From positions 1 through 33,939 of the forward strand of contig DQSN01000199.1 of NCBI GenBank assembly GCA_015663245.1: 33,939 nt of DNA, in the 5' to 3' direction. This DNA comes from Leucothrix mucor (GTDB taxonomy: Bacteria > Pseudomonadota > Gammaproteobacteria > Thiotrichales > Thiotrichaceae). Position numbers and translations under genes: made by a program. Positions 15,319 through 22,844 of this stretch are shown in pieces. Positions within the stretch are counted from its first letter, which is position 1. The number at the start of each line of letters is the position of its first letter. The notes beneath the pieces were generated by a model, which saw nothing but the letters and a program-made list of their open reading frames with translations, ran no database searches and was not told the origin of the DNA.

Positions 15319-17022
15319 TTAGAACAAGAAATAGCGCTGTGCTAACGGCAATACTTCCGCAGGTTCGCAGGTTAATAATTCTCCATCCGCACGCACTTGA
15401 TAGGTCTGTGAATCTACTTCTATTTTAGGTAAATAATCATTATGAATCAGGTCTTTCTTTTTCACCGTTCGACAGCCTTTTACTACACCAATTAAACTTT
15501 CTAAACCTATCTCATCAGCTATGCCTGCGGATGCGGCGGCTTGTGAAACAAAGGTCATACGAGTAGCTAAACGGGAACGCCCATAAGCACCAAACATTGG
15601 TCGATAATGCACGGGTTGTGGTGTGGGAATAGAGGCATTAGGATCACCCATTGGCGCAGAGGCAATGACACCTCCTTTGATAATTAAGCTAGGTTTAGTG
15701 GCAAAAAAGGCAGGTTTCCATAAGACAATATCGGCTAATTTACCGACTTCAAGCGAACCCACTTCATGGGCAATCCCGTGTGATAAGGCTGGGTTGATGG
15801 TGTATTTAGCGATATAACGCTTAATGCGCTGATTATCATGCGTAGCAGGATCACCTTTTAAGCTTCCGCGTTGCACTTTCATTTTATGCGCGGTTTGCCA
15901 TGTGCGTGTAATCACTTCACCCACGCGCCCCATTGCTTGAGAGTCGGATGAAATCATTGAAAATGCACCTAAATCATGCAAAATATCTTCTGCGGCAATG
16001 GTTTCACGACGTATACGCGACTCCGCAAAGGCGACATCTTCGGCAATACTAGGTGATAAATGATGACACACCATCAGCATATCTAAATGCTCATCAATGG
16101 TGTTGACCGTATAAGGTCGGGTAGGATTAGTGGATGATGGCAACACGTTCATTTCGCCACAGGCTTTAATAATATCAGGTGCATGCCCCCCGCCTGCGCC
16201 TTCGGTGTGGAAGGTGTGAATGGTACGGTCTTTAAAAGCCGCTAATGTATCCTCGACAAAGCCCGATTCATTCAAGGTGTCGGTATGAATCGCCACTTGA
16301 ATATCATGCTTTTCGGCAACCGACAAACAATTATCAATCGAGGCGGGCGTTGTCCCCCAATCTTCATGTAACTTGAGACCTAACGCGCCTGCAACCACTT
16401 GTTCATCCAGCGCTTCAGGTAAACTGGCATTGCCTTTCCCCATAAAGCCAAGATTCATCGGAAAAGCTTCTGCCGCCTGTAACATACGCTGAATATGCCA
16501 AGGGCCTGGTGTACAGGTGGTCGCATTTGTACCCGTTGCAGGGCCTGTTCCACCGCCTAACATGGTGGTGATACCAGAGGTGAGTGCCTCATCAATCTGC
16601 TGCGGACAGATAAAATGGATATGCGCATCAATGCCGCCCGCGGTGACAATAGAACCTTCACCTGCAATAATTTCTGTGCCTGCGCCAATAATAATATCAA
16701 CATTGGACTGAACATCAGGATTACCCGCTTTACCAATCCCCGCAATACGTCCGTTTTTAATCCCAATATCGGCTTTAACAATACCCCAGTGATCGAGTAT
16801 TAGTGCATTAGTAATCACCGTATCGGCTACTTCAGCAGCAACGGCTTGCCCTTGACCCATGCCATCACGAATCACTTTTCCACCGCCAAATTTAACTTCA
16901 TCGCCATAGGTAGTGAAATCTTTTTCAACTTCCAACCATAGCTCGGTATCGCCTAAACGCAAACGATCCCCTGTGGTCGGCCCATACATTTCAGCATACG
17001 CTTGTCGGCTAATGGTACTCAT
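15319..17022 (-). CDS. ureC: Urease alpha subunit UreC (catalytic)
   Basis: This 567-residue nickel enzyme subunit hydrolyses urea to ammonia and carbamate. All active-site residues are present at the same numbers as in Klebsiella urease: His134 and His136 ([10 protein letters not shown]), carbamylated Lys217 and His219 ([12 protein letters not shown]), His246 (AIHTDTL), His272 ([10 protein letters not shown]), Cys319 and His320 of the flap ([20 protein letters not shown]), and Asp360 ([11 protein letters not shown]). The protein is full length and ends in the conserved [10 protein letters not shown]. Its ATG overlaps the ureB stop by 4 bp. It should be an active enzyme once metallated. Confidence 0.98.
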   Translation of the reverse strand: MSTISRQAYAEMYGPTTGDRLRLGDTELWLEVEKDFTTYGDEVKFGGGKVIRDGMGQGQAVAAEVADTVITNALILDHWGIVKADIGIKNGRIAGIGKAGNPDVQSNVDIIIGAGTEIIAGEGSIVTAGGIDAHIHFICPQQIDEALTSGITTMLGGGTGPATGTNATTCTPGPWHIQRMLQAAEAFPMNLGFMGKGNASLPEALDEQVVAGALGLKLHEDWGTTPASIDNCLSVAEKHDIQVAIHTDTLNESGFVEDTLAAFKDRTIHTFHTEGAGGGHAPDIIKACGEMNVLPSSTNPTRPYTVNTIDEHLDMLMVCHHLSPSIAEDVAFAESRIRRETIAAEDILHDLGAFSMISSDSQAMGRVGEVITRTWQTAHKMKVQRGSLKGDPATHDNQRIKRYIAKYTINPALSHGIAHEVGSLEVGKLADIVLWKPAFFATKPSLIIKGGVIASAPMGDPNASIPTPQPVHYRPMFGAYGRSRLATRMTFVSQAAASAGIADEIGLESLIGVVKGCRTVKKKDLIHNDYLPKIEVDSQTYQVRADGELLTCEPAEVLPLAQRYFLF

Positions 17023-17339
17023 GATGCCTCCTTATCAAGACTGCCCATCACTTTGCCATTAAAACCATACACATGGCGTTTACCTGCAAAACTCACCAAC
17101 TGTATTGTGCGAGTTTGTCCTGGCTCAAAGCGTACTGCCGTTCCCGCCGCAATATCAAGTCGAAAACCCAGCGATGACTTTCTATCAAAGGTCAAAGCGC
17201 TATTGGTTTCATAAAAATGATAATGCGAGCCGACTTGAATCGGACGATCCCCCGAATTACTGACCTCAAGACTTAATTTTTCACGCCCTTGGTTCAATTC
17301 GATCTCACCCTCAGCTACGCGTAGTTCACCTGCAATCAT
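17019..17339 (-). CDS. ureB: Urease beta subunit UreB
   Basis: This 106-residue structural subunit opens with [18 protein letters not shown] and carries the signatures [40 protein letters not shown] and [14 protein letters not shown]. It begins 9 bp after ureA and overlaps ureC by 4 bp, as in the standard three-gene ureABC arrangement. Not fused to UreA, so this is the bacterial three-subunit type. Confidence 0.97.
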   Translation of the reverse strand: MIAGELRVAEGEIELNQGREKLSLEVSNSGDRPIQVGSHYHFYETNSALTFDRKSSLGFRLDIAAGTAVRFEPGQTRTIQLVSFAGKRHVYGFNGKVMGSLDKEAS

Positions 17340-17348
17340 GGCATTACC

Positions 17349-17651
17349 TCAAACAATCGGGTTGTGGACAGTGACAAGTTTAGTGCCATCTGGAAAAGTG
17401 GCCTCGACTTGTACATCAGGAATCATCTCAGGAATACCCTCCATGACATCATCGCGCGTTAATAAGGTTTGTCCGTAAGACATCATCTGAGCAACCGTTT
17501 TTCCATCACGCGCACCTTCCATAATCGCGGCACTGATATAGGCGACGGCTTCAGGGTAGTTAAGCTTAACGCCTCTGTCTTTGCGTCGCTCGGCTAGTAG
17601 TGCGGCAGTGAAGAGGAGGAGTTTGTCTTTTTCTCTGGGGGTTAATTCCAT
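17349..17651 (-). CDS. ureA: Urease gamma subunit UreA
   Basis: This 100-residue structural subunit begins [20 protein letters not shown] and carries [20 protein letters not shown] and the closing [21 protein letters not shown] six bases before the ATG is a good ribosome site. It is normally preceded directly by ureD. Here ureD lies 2.8 kb away with plus-strand toxin-antitoxin genes in between, so ureABC probably needs its own promoter. Confidence 0.97.
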   Translation of the reverse strand: MELTPREKDKLLLFTAALLAERRKDRGVKLNYPEAVAYISAAIMEGARDGKTVAQMMSYGQTLLTRDDVMEGIPEMIPDVQVEATFPDGTKLVTVHNPIV

Positions 17652-17684
17652 GATGAATCCTTTGGTGATGATTTTTACTTTAGA

Positions 17685-17693
17685 AATATAGCA
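17685..17693 (-). promoter_or_regulatory. Candidate extended -10 promoter for ureA
   Basis: On the minus strand TGCTATATT is an extended -10 motif about 34 bases before the ureA ATG. The matching -35 is poor. It is proposed because the toxin-antitoxin insertion cuts ureABC off from ureD. Confidence 0.3.
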
Positions 17694-17736
17694 GAATTAT
17701 CAATAAAAATTAGAACTATTATGCGAGCAATATTGA

Positions 17737-17773
17737 GTAGTTCCTTAGCGTGGACTACACTGCGTAGTATCCA
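17737..17773 (+). promoter_or_regulatory. Repeated half-sites upstream of the UPF0175/DUF3368 operon
   Basis: Three related half-sites occur in 36 bases: GTAGTTCC (17737), GGACTAC (17752, the inverse of GTAGTCC) and GTAGTATCC (17764). The last two make an imperfect palindrome, TGGACTAC-n5-GTAG-TA-TCCA. They lie just ahead of the antitoxin gene, where such systems usually bind their own promoter. Candidate autoregulatory operator. Confidence 0.4.
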
Positions 17774-17795
17774 ACTCATTTGAAAAGGTGTTTTT

Positions 17796-18134
17796 ATGTA
17801 CGCAACCAACGTTAGAGAACTAAAAAAGAACCCCTCGCTTGCTTTGCGAGAAGCGAAGAAAGCCCCTGTTTTAATTTTAAAAGGCAATGAGCCTGATGCG
17901 TTACTGATTCATTTAGATGAGTCACTGACCAAAACAGAAATGGGACTTCGCCCAGCCTTAGCCGCTAACTTATATAAGGAGGGTGTTGTCTCTTTAGGCA
18001 AAGCCGCCAAGATAAGCGCATTAACATTGAGTGAATTTATCAATCATTTAGGGAGCTTAGGGATTGAAATCATCACGAGAAATGAGACAACAGAGCATGA
18101 AACCAAGGATGTGTCTGCATGGCTATCGTCATAA
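17796..18134 (+). CDS. Antitoxin with Phd-like head and UPF0175 tail
   Basis: The product has 112 residues. The first ~45 (NVRELKKNPSLALREAKKAP, VLILKGNEPDALLIHLD) resemble the Phd/YefM DNA-binding dimer region. The second half (LRPALAANLYKEGVVSLGKA, AKISALTLSEFINHLGSLGI) is a UPF0175 domain with its predicted helix-turn-helix. It overlaps the DUF3368 gene by 16 bp. UPF0175 genes are typically paired with PIN-like DUF3368 proteins and regarded as antitoxin and toxin. The combined Phd plus UPF0175 layout suggests two DNA-contacting parts. AAGG seven bases upstream supports the start. Confidence 0.8.
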   Translation: MYATNVRELKKNPSLALREAKKAPVLILKGNEPDALLIHLDESLTKTEMGLRPALAANLYKEGVVSLGKAAKISALTLSEFINHLGSLGIEIITRNETTEHETKDVSAWLSS

Positions 18135-18595
18135 GTGATGCAGGGCCATTAATTGCTTTGGCTAGAATTGATGCCCTCTTTATTCTACAAAAACTATTTT
18201 CAACCATTCAAATCCCCGAAGCGGTTTATCAAGAATGTATTGCAAAAGAGGCGGTGGATAGCCAGCGCATACAACAAGCGATTGATGAGGGCTGGATTAA
18301 TCCTGTTTCTGTTACTGTAAAACAAAGCTTTCCCGTAAGCTTGGGAGCAGGTGAAATAGAAGCCATGCAATTGGCTTTGGACAATGAAGCAACCTTATTA
18401 ATCATGGATGATCGCCTTGCGAGACGGCAAGCAATGGTATTGGAGTTAAACTATATTGGCATTATTCGCGTGCTGTATTTAGCAGAACAAAAATTACTGA
18501 TTAACAATGCTGAAGTTCTGGTACAACAAATGGTAAAGACTGGCTATAGAGTGTCGCTACAGTTATTGAAAACGTTAAAAACAGAGGATTTATAA
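18119..18595 (+). CDS. PIN-like toxin, DUF3368 family
   Basis: This 158-residue putative ribonuclease has PIN-type acidic residues: Asp7 (VISDAGPLIAL), Glu79/Glu81 (SLGAGEIEAMQLA) and Asp97/Asp98 (LLIMDDRLARRQA). The N-terminal SDAGPLIAL is diagnostic for DUF3368. It overlaps the upstream antitoxin by 16 bp and the downstream small gene by 1 bp. RNA target and activity are unknown. The acidic set looks complete enough for catalysis. Confidence 0.82.
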   Translation: MAIVISDAGPLIALARIDALFILQKLFSTIQIPEAVYQECIAKEAVDSQRIQQAIDEGWINPVSVTVKQSFPVSLGAGEIEAMQLALDNEATLLIMDDRLARRQAMVLELNYIGIIRVLYLAEQKLLINNAEVLVQQMVKTGYRVSLQLLKTLKTEDL

Positions 18596-18831
18596 TGGAT
18601 TTAAAACAAGTTTCAGATGCCGACTTAATCTTAGAGATTTATCGTCGCATCAAAGAAAATGATGAAATAAGTGTGCGTCGCAATTATTGCTATCGTGCCG
18701 CGTTTCGCCCTGTTATCACAGCTTTTGATAAAGTCAATGCGGATGAAAGCAATATACGCATGTATAAAAATCCTAACTGGAAACTGATCGAGAAAGAAAG
18801 GGATGAAGCCTTGAGGTATTTTCCTGATTAA
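18595..18831 (+). CDS. Small conserved-looking protein, third gene of the toxin-antitoxin operon
   Basis: This 78-residue soluble protein has no signal, TM or Cys pair. It is charged and helical (DADLILEIYRRIKENDEISV, WKLIEKERDEALRYFPD). The ATG shares one base with the TAA of the DUF3368 gene, so it is probably translationally coupled to it. I do not recognise the family. It may be an accessory to the toxin-antitoxin pair, or a short regulator carried with it. Confidence 0.6.
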   Translation: MDLKQVSDADLILEIYRRIKENDEISVRRNYCYRAAFRPVITAFDKVNADESNIRMYKNPNWKLIEKERDEALRYFPD

Positions 18832-18874
18832 GCTTTAAAGATATGTTTTTCTAGTTATATAGTTTTTCACATTT

Positions 18875-18983
18875 CTCGTACCCAAATTCCCATTTGGGTA
18901 TGCAGTAACGAAATTCTATTTCGAGTGTAGGGCTTGACCAAAAATAAAATAACAGCGTTACCAAATAGGAATTTGGTAACGAG
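18875..18983. repeat. BIME/REP-like element: two inverted palindromes plus a small hairpin
   Basis: The 109-bp element has ends that are inverted copies of one another: 18875-18897 and the reverse complement of 18961-18983 match at 20 of 23 positions, both starting CTCGT. Each end is itself a hairpin: TACCCAAAT-TCCC-ATTTGGGTA (18879-18900) and CGTTACCAAAT-AGGA-ATTTGGTAACG (18956-18981). A third hairpin, CGAAAT-TCT-ATTTCG (18909-18923), lies between. The CTCGT-(C/A)CCAAA style resembles widely scattered REP palindromes moved by REP-associated tyrosine transposases. No transposase is present here. Confidence 0.75.
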
Positions 18984-19062
18984 AAAAATTCAATCACAAC
19001 CTATCCACACATTGCCATCTGACATATTAACGATGCAAACTGTTGGATGGCACTCCTTTTGT

Positions 19063-19419
19063 TTATTTGCTTAATTTCTTCTCTTCAAGTAATAGAGTTT
19101 TTCCTGTTTTTGGATTCCATGCGACAACATCAATATCACCATAATCTTTATCAAGTTTTTTATTTAGAAGCTTGGTAAGAAATACGTCAGAATCAGCTTG
19201 CCAGCAATTAGCCTTAAACTCATCTGCTACATCCTTATTAAATTGATGACCTGCCTTATTTCTCGTTTTTCCAATCCACTGTTGCATTTCCTTGCTATTA
19301 GGTTGACCGTTATCAAATGATGCTTCATGACAGTTCCGTACCAAATAGAGAAGCCCGCTTCTTAGCAACCTAGGAGCCATAATCAACTTATCGTCGATTT
19401 TTAATATAGGTCGAGAGTT
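19063..19419 (-). pseudogene. Fragment of a larger nuclease-domain protein
   Basis: The frame is open from 19419 (just after a TGA at 19420-19422) to TAA at 19063, encoding NSRPILKIDDKLIMAPRLLR, then EMQQWIGKTRNKAGHQFNKD and ending GDIDVVAWNPKTGKTLLLEE-KKLSK. The only early starts are TTG at 19386 and ATG at 19380. It reads like an internal piece of a much larger protein: no proper N-terminus, and a PD-(D/E)XK-like core (GDIDVVAW...LLLEEKK) cut off right after the E-x-K region, where homologous folds normally continue. I regard it as a remnant rather than a working gene. The family name is uncertain. Confidence 0.55.
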
Positions 19420-19651
19420 TCACAAAGTGGGCATTTTATTTTTTGGTAATATATCATCAACTAAATATAGATCACTTCACAGAAATGTCCCACTACCGTA
19501 AATTCAATTATTTGTATGATAAATTATTATGCAATAAAAAGGATATTTTATGGCTGGGGAATATTTTGAAAGAAGGAGGCTATCAGCTTTGTAACTATGA
19601 TAAGAAAAAAATTAGAAGACGAGGCAAGAAAGAAAGATTTAAAATAAACTC
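19420..19651. other. Gene-poor AT-rich spacer
   Basis: Between the nuclease fragment and the first ureD-end repeat I see no supported gene. A plus-strand frame from 19443 is open, but it has an unusual Lys/Arg/Asn-rich, low-complexity end, runs into the ureD-derived repeat and lacks a ribosome site. It is probably decayed mobile DNA. Confidence 0.4.
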
Positions 19652-19676
19652 ATGTCGCCCAAATTCGAGGTAAACA
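19652..19676 (-). repeat. Direct repeat of the ureD 3' end, distal copy
   Basis: These 25 bp match 20463-20487 at 24 of 25 positions. Read on the minus strand this copy gives CLPRIWAT followed by TGA (19650-19652). The true ureD end gives CLPRIWAT followed by TAA. The single internal difference (TTA versus TTG, both Leu) is silent and both copies keep a stop codon. The two copies bracket the AbrB/PIN module, 811 bp apart. Confidence 0.9.
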
Positions 19677-19709
19677 TCAAGGATTTATCTATAAAATTAG
19701 CCCAAATCA

Positions 19710-19773
19710 CATTCTTTACTATTTACAACAAGTAAAGAATGGAATATCCTAACTACTCTATAAGAGGATATTC
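19710..19773 (+). promoter_or_regulatory. Two inverted repeats at the AbrB/PIN module start
   Basis: CATTCTTTACT (19710-19720) and AGTAAAGAATG (19731-19741) form a perfect 11-bp inverted repeat. Immediately after, GAATATCC (19742-19749) and GGATATTC (19766-19773) form a perfect 8-bp one whose right arm overlaps the ribosome site GAGG (19764-19767). They fit an antitoxin operator and/or a hairpin that masks the start of the antitoxin gene. Function not shown. Confidence 0.5.
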
Positions 19774-19775
19774 AA

Positions 19776-20006
19776 ATGCCAAAAATTAGCGCTAAACGGC
19801 AAATTACATTACCTATTCAACAATGTAAGCAGCTTGGCTTAGAAGCAGGGGATGAATATATCAGCTTTGTTTTTAATGGTCGTATTACTATTATTAAGAA
19901 AGTCGCTACCGCTGCTAAAGGTTTTTTAAAGCATATTAAGGGTGATGCTTCTATAAGTGATCAAGAATCTATGCAGGATGGTATGGATTTAGGTCAAACA
20001 ACATGA
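19776..20006 (+). CDS. AbrB/SpoVT-type antitoxin (VapB-like)
   Basis: This 76-residue protein has an N-terminal swapped-hairpin DNA-binding domain: MPKISAKRQITLPIQQCKQL, GLEAGDEYISFVF, RITIIKK. The C-terminal tail (GFLKHIKGDASISDQESMQD) is the part expected to bind and block the PIN toxin. GAGG lies eight bases before the ATG. It overlaps the toxin gene by 4 bp (ATGA). It is opposite in direction to the ure genes around it and lies inside the segment bounded by the ureD-end repeats. Confidence 0.85.
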   Translation: MPKISAKRQITLPIQQCKQLGLEAGDEYISFVFNGRITIIKKVATAAKGFLKHIKGDASISDQESMQDGMDLGQTT

Positions 20007-20437
20007 TTGCTATTGATACTAATGTATTACTTCGCTACTTACTTTGGGATGATGAAGTGCAGTCACCCAAAGCTGAGGCGATTATTACAGGCAATAGTTT
20101 AATATTAGTCAGCGATATTGTTTTAGTTGAAACATTGTGGACATTACAGGGAAAAAAGTATCATATCTCCAAAGAAGAAACCTTGGCTGTTATTAACGCT
20201 CTATTTGAAGAACCTAATATTTTCTTTGAAGATGGTCAAACCATTTGGTGTGCCGTTAATGATTATAGGCAGGCTGAAAAAATAAAAGTGAGCAAAAAAA
20301 AGAAACAAGCTGATTTTCCTGACACCTTGATGGTTAATAAAGCCAAGTACATTGCTAAACAAAAAAAAGAGACCTTGGAAGCGGTGTATACCTTTGATAT
20401 TGCTGTTCAAGAGATGGAAGGAGTAGAAGCACCTTAG
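20003..20437 (+). CDS. PIN-domain toxin (VapC-like)
   Basis: This 144-residue putative ribonuclease has the four PIN acidic positions: Asp5 (AIDTNVLLRYLL), Glu43 (VLVETLWTL), Asp104/Asp107 (ADFPDTLMVNKA) and Asp132 (YTFDIAV). A Lys run (KIKVSKKKKQ) precedes the third acidic motif. It is translated with the AbrB antitoxin through a 4-bp overlap. It ends 23 bp from the ureD stop, tail to tail. Target RNA is unknown (tRNA or rRNA in characterised VapC enzymes). Confidence 0.87.
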   Translation: MIAIDTNVLLRYLLWDDEVQSPKAEAIITGNSLILVSDIVLVETLWTLQGKKYHISKEETLAVINALFEEPNIFFEDGQTIWCAVNDYRQAEKIKVSKKKKQADFPDTLMVNKAKYIAKQKKETLEAVYTFDIAVQEMEGVEAP

Positions 20438-20460
20438 TGCTGAATGCTGTTATTTATACT

Positions 20461-21306
20461 TTATGTCGCCCAAATTCGAGGCAAACAAACGGGTCGTTGC
20501 ATAACGTCATTACGCAATGCCGACCAGATAGATTTTAATTGTGTGCTGACTTGCTCTGAGTGCTGACCTAAACAACGGGCTATCAGCAAATCATCCAGTA
20601 GCGTGATACCCATCTCAACGTTGTTTGCTGTCTCTAAATCTGCAACGGCTAAGCGTGCTTTTTCTAATAGTTGCGGTGTTGCATGGGTTGATATAAAGGT
20701 ACCAAAACAGGGATAGTTATTAATACAAAGAGGGCTGTTTAATTCTGCTTGGTTATTTAATTGTAGACGATCAAGCAGGATAGGTTTTTTATCACGGAAT
20801 ATTTCTAAGGTGGTGGTTATTTGTCCTGTGCTAAATAATTCATTGGCAGCAGGTCGTCCGTAGCATTGAATCTCCCAGCCCATAAATCGAGCTGATTTTT
20901 CTAAGTTAACGGTGGTGCTTAGAGCTGAGTGGGTATTATCAAAGAAGATGTTTTCTTGAGGAAACCATTCCAAAGCACAGCCATTGGCAATATTTAGGAT
21001 TTGTTTTTGTTCTGCTAGTTGCCCTGTATTACGATAAAACTTGGTAGCGCCAGGTGTGGTGATAAGGACTTGGGCTTGTTCTTTAAGTTCTACATCGATA
21101 TGGAGCTGGTCTCCTCCTACAACACCACCTGGAGGATGCAATAAATAGACGTGACAAACATCATTTTCAGGGTAGAAAGGACGTTGAATAGCAAGTGGCC
21201 CTTTATGCTCTCGCTTACTGATAACCGTGCGCAGAGGCGTGGCTTTAAATTCAAGCGATAGATTTGCTTTCCAGCCTGTTTTTTCTGTTTGAGGATTTTG
21301 CGTCAT
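20461..21306 (-). CDS. ureD: Urease accessory protein UreD (UreH)
   Basis: This 281-residue scaffold binds apo-urease and receives nickel through UreF/UreG. The family motifs YLLHPPGGVVGGDQLHIDVE, TTPGATKFYR, EWFPQENIFFDN and the terminal CLPRIWAT are intact. In most operons ureD abuts ureA. Here 2.8 kb of opposite-strand toxin-antitoxin genes and repeats follow it. Its last 25 bp are repeated at 19652-19676. The upstream neighbour on the same strand is another AbrB/PIN pair rather than urtE, so ureD is framed by such modules. No strong ribosome site precedes the ATG. Confidence 0.95.
   Translation of the reverse strand: MTQNPQTEKTGWKANLSLEFKATPLRTVISKREHKGPLAIQRPFYPENDVCHVYLLHPPGGVVGGDQLHIDVELKEQAQVLITTPGATKFYRNTGQLAEQKQILNIANGCALEWFPQENIFFDNTHSALSTTVNLEKSARFMGWEIQCYGRPAANELFSTGQITTTLEIFRDKKPILLDRLQLNNQAELNSPLCINNYPCFGTFISTHATPQLLEKARLAVADLETANNVEMGITLLDDLLIARCLGQHSEQVSTQLKSIWSALRNDVMQRPVCLPRIWAT
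20463..20487 (-). repeat. Direct repeat of the ureD 3' end, copy inside ureD
   Basis: This is the gene-resident copy of the 25-bp repeat, covering the codons for the last residues (CLPRIWAT) and the first-read stop base. See the distal copy at 19652-19676. The pair resembles the att duplications left when an element inserts at the 3' end of a conserved gene. Confidence 0.9.
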
Positions 21307-21370
21307 GTGTTTCTTTTGTTTATAGCCTTTTTGTAGTTTGTCTGTAACTAAAGCAGCAGAGAAGTAATTA

Positions 21371-21775
21371 TTAATCTACTTCTATTTTTTGAAAAAATTC
21401 AAATTTGGAAGCTTTTTTATCAAAGGTTAGTGTGGTATCACAAGCAAGCTCTACCGCAGAGAGTGCAATTAATAAATCGGATAGATCAAAAGTTGAATGA
21501 TTAGCTGAGTTAATGAAATGACGCAGTGTGCTTTGTTTTTCAAAATATAAGGCGGGCATTAAGATTAAATTACTGATTGCGCCAATAATATCTTCTCTTT
21601 CAACCGCATAAACTGCATCCAAGACCCATATTAATTCGAGAACAACTAAAGTCGTAACGAATAAAGGTTGCTTCGATAGCTCTGCTTCTTTTATGATTTT
21701 TTTAGCTACATCTGCCTGTTTTTTATCATCGTTTACTAAAAAACGAACCAGTACATTAGTGTCTAATGCGATCAT
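21371..21775 (-). CDS. PIN-domain toxin (VapC-like), module between urtE and ureD
   Basis: The protein has 134 residues with a full PIN acidic set: Asp5 (MIALDTNVLVRFLV), Glu47 (VVLELIWVLD), Asp97/Asp100 (STFDLSDLLIALSA) and Asp119 (TLTFDKKASK). The order and spacing are typical of VapC ribonucleases. It overlaps its AbrB-type antitoxin by 4 bp and is co-oriented with the urea genes, so it may be read from the same transcript. It ends 64 bp before ureD. It is not a close copy of the PIN gene at 20003-20437, so the modules look separately acquired. Confidence 0.9.
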   Translation of the reverse strand: MIALDTNVLVRFLVNDDKKQADVAKKIIKEAELSKQPLFVTTLVVLELIWVLDAVYAVEREDIIGAISNLILMPALYFEKQSTLRHFINSANHSTFDLSDLLIALSAVELACDTTLTFDKKASKFEFFQKIEVD

Positions 21776-22023
21776 GAGAAAGATTGCCGCATGCGTTGTT
21801 TAATACCCTCATTCATTTCCTCGATAGAAACGGGGGATTTTTTTTGATATTTAGATAAACTCGCAAAGACATCGCTAGACTTCTTTGTAATCGGTTTCAA
21901 TACCACTTCATTCTTATCATTGAAAACAAACTCTACTTTATCGCCTGAAAATAAATGCAGTAGCTCCCTGATACTTTTCGGGATTGTTATTTGACCTTTA
22001 CTGGTTATTGTTGAGAGAATCAT
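21772..22023 (-). CDS. AbrB/SpoVT-type antitoxin (VapB-like), module between urtE and ureD
   Basis: This 83-residue protein has the swapped-hairpin domain STITSKGQITIPKSIRELL, SGDKVEFVFNDKNEVVLKPI and a C-terminal toxin-binding tail (SPVSIEEMNEGIKQRMRQSF). AAGGA lies eight bases before the ATG. A 10-bp palindrome 30 bases upstream is a candidate operator. It pairs with the PIN gene by a 4-bp overlap. Confidence 0.88.
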   Translation of the reverse strand: MILSTITSKGQITIPKSIRELLHLFSGDKVEFVFNDKNEVVLKPITKKSSDVFASLSKYQKKSPVSIEEMNEGIKQRMRQSFS

Positions 22024-22052
22024 AATAAATTCCTTACTTTATTTTAAATTCC

Positions 22053-22062
22053 ACCCTAGGGT
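22053..22062. promoter_or_regulatory. Palindrome upstream of AbrB/PIN module
   Basis: ACCCTAGGGT is a perfect 10-bp palindrome 30 bases before the antitoxin start, flanked by ATT/AAT on the two sides. It could be the autoregulatory site of the module. Weak evidence. Confidence 0.3.
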
Positions 22063-22118
22063 AATGCTAAAAAAGTGTTTAGTCAAAATTACACTTGTAT
22101 TATCTATGTTCACAAAAA

Positions 22119-22844
22119 TCAGACCGTCAAAAACTTTTTAACCAAATCGTCATCTAATTCACTCATTACACCTGTTGCAACACTTTTTCCACGTTCAAGA
22201 ATACAAAATTTATCGCCAACACGTCGTGCAAAAGGAAGTTTTTGTTCAACTAATAGCACGGTAATATCCAGCTCTTTAGTAAGCTTTTGAATAATGTCAC
22301 CAATCTGGGCGACGATATTTGGTTGGATGCCTTCTGTTGGCTCATCAAGAATTAATATCTTAGGATCAATGACTAAAGCACGTCCGATAGCAAGTTGCTG
22401 CTGTTGTCCGCCTGACAAGTCCCCCCCATTACGGTTAATCATTTCTTTTAACACTGGGAATAGCTCAAAGATAAATTCAGGTACTTTTTTCACTTTGTCT
22501 TTACGTGCAAACAAACCTGTTGCTAAGTTTTCACCCACAGTGAGTTGAGAGAATATCTGACGACCTTGTGGAACATAGCCAATGCCAATGCCTGCACGAA
22601 TTTCAGCTACTTTATTTTGAATCTCTTCTCCTGCAAAATTAATCGTACCTGATTCTATTGGTAATAGACCCATAATGCTTTGAAGTAAGGTGGTTTTACC
22701 CACTCCATTTCGTCCCATTAAACAGGTGCATTGCCCTTTTGCAACAGACAGGTCTAAATTCCATAAGGTGTGGCTTTCACCATAAAATTGATTCACACCC
22801 TTGACGGTTAAAATGCTATCGATTGTTTGCGCTTCTTCACTCAC
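22119..22844 (-). CDS. urtE: Urea ABC transporter ATP-binding protein UrtE
   Basis: This 241-residue ATPase is of the branched-chain-amino-acid/urea (HAAT) family. Walker A is GRNGVGKTT, the ABC signature LSGGQQQQLAIGRAL, Walker B ILILDEPTEG, with the LivF-like GIQPNIV continuation and the switch His replaced by the usual LLVEQK region. It overlaps urtD by 8 bp and is the last gene of urtABCDE. Substrate assignment rests on the five-gene order and its place beside ure genes. Confidence 0.95.
   Translation of the reverse strand: MSEEAQTIDSILTVKGVNQFYGESHTLWNLDLSVAKGQCTCLMGRNGVGKTTLLQSIMGLLPIESGTINFAGEEIQNKVAEIRAGIGIGYVPQGRQIFSQLTVGENLATGLFARKDKVKKVPEFIFELFPVLKEMINRNGGDLSGGQQQQLAIGRALVIDPKILILDEPTEGIQPNIVAQIGDIIQKLTKELDITVLLVEQKLPFARRVGDKFCILERGKSVATGVMSELDDDLVKKFLTV

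Noticed and set aside
19443-19673. A 76-codon plus-strand ORF
   Set aside because: It lacks a ribosome site, has a Lys/Arg-rich low-complexity end, and its last codons read out of frame through the ureD-end repeat. Treated as non-coding remnant DNA.
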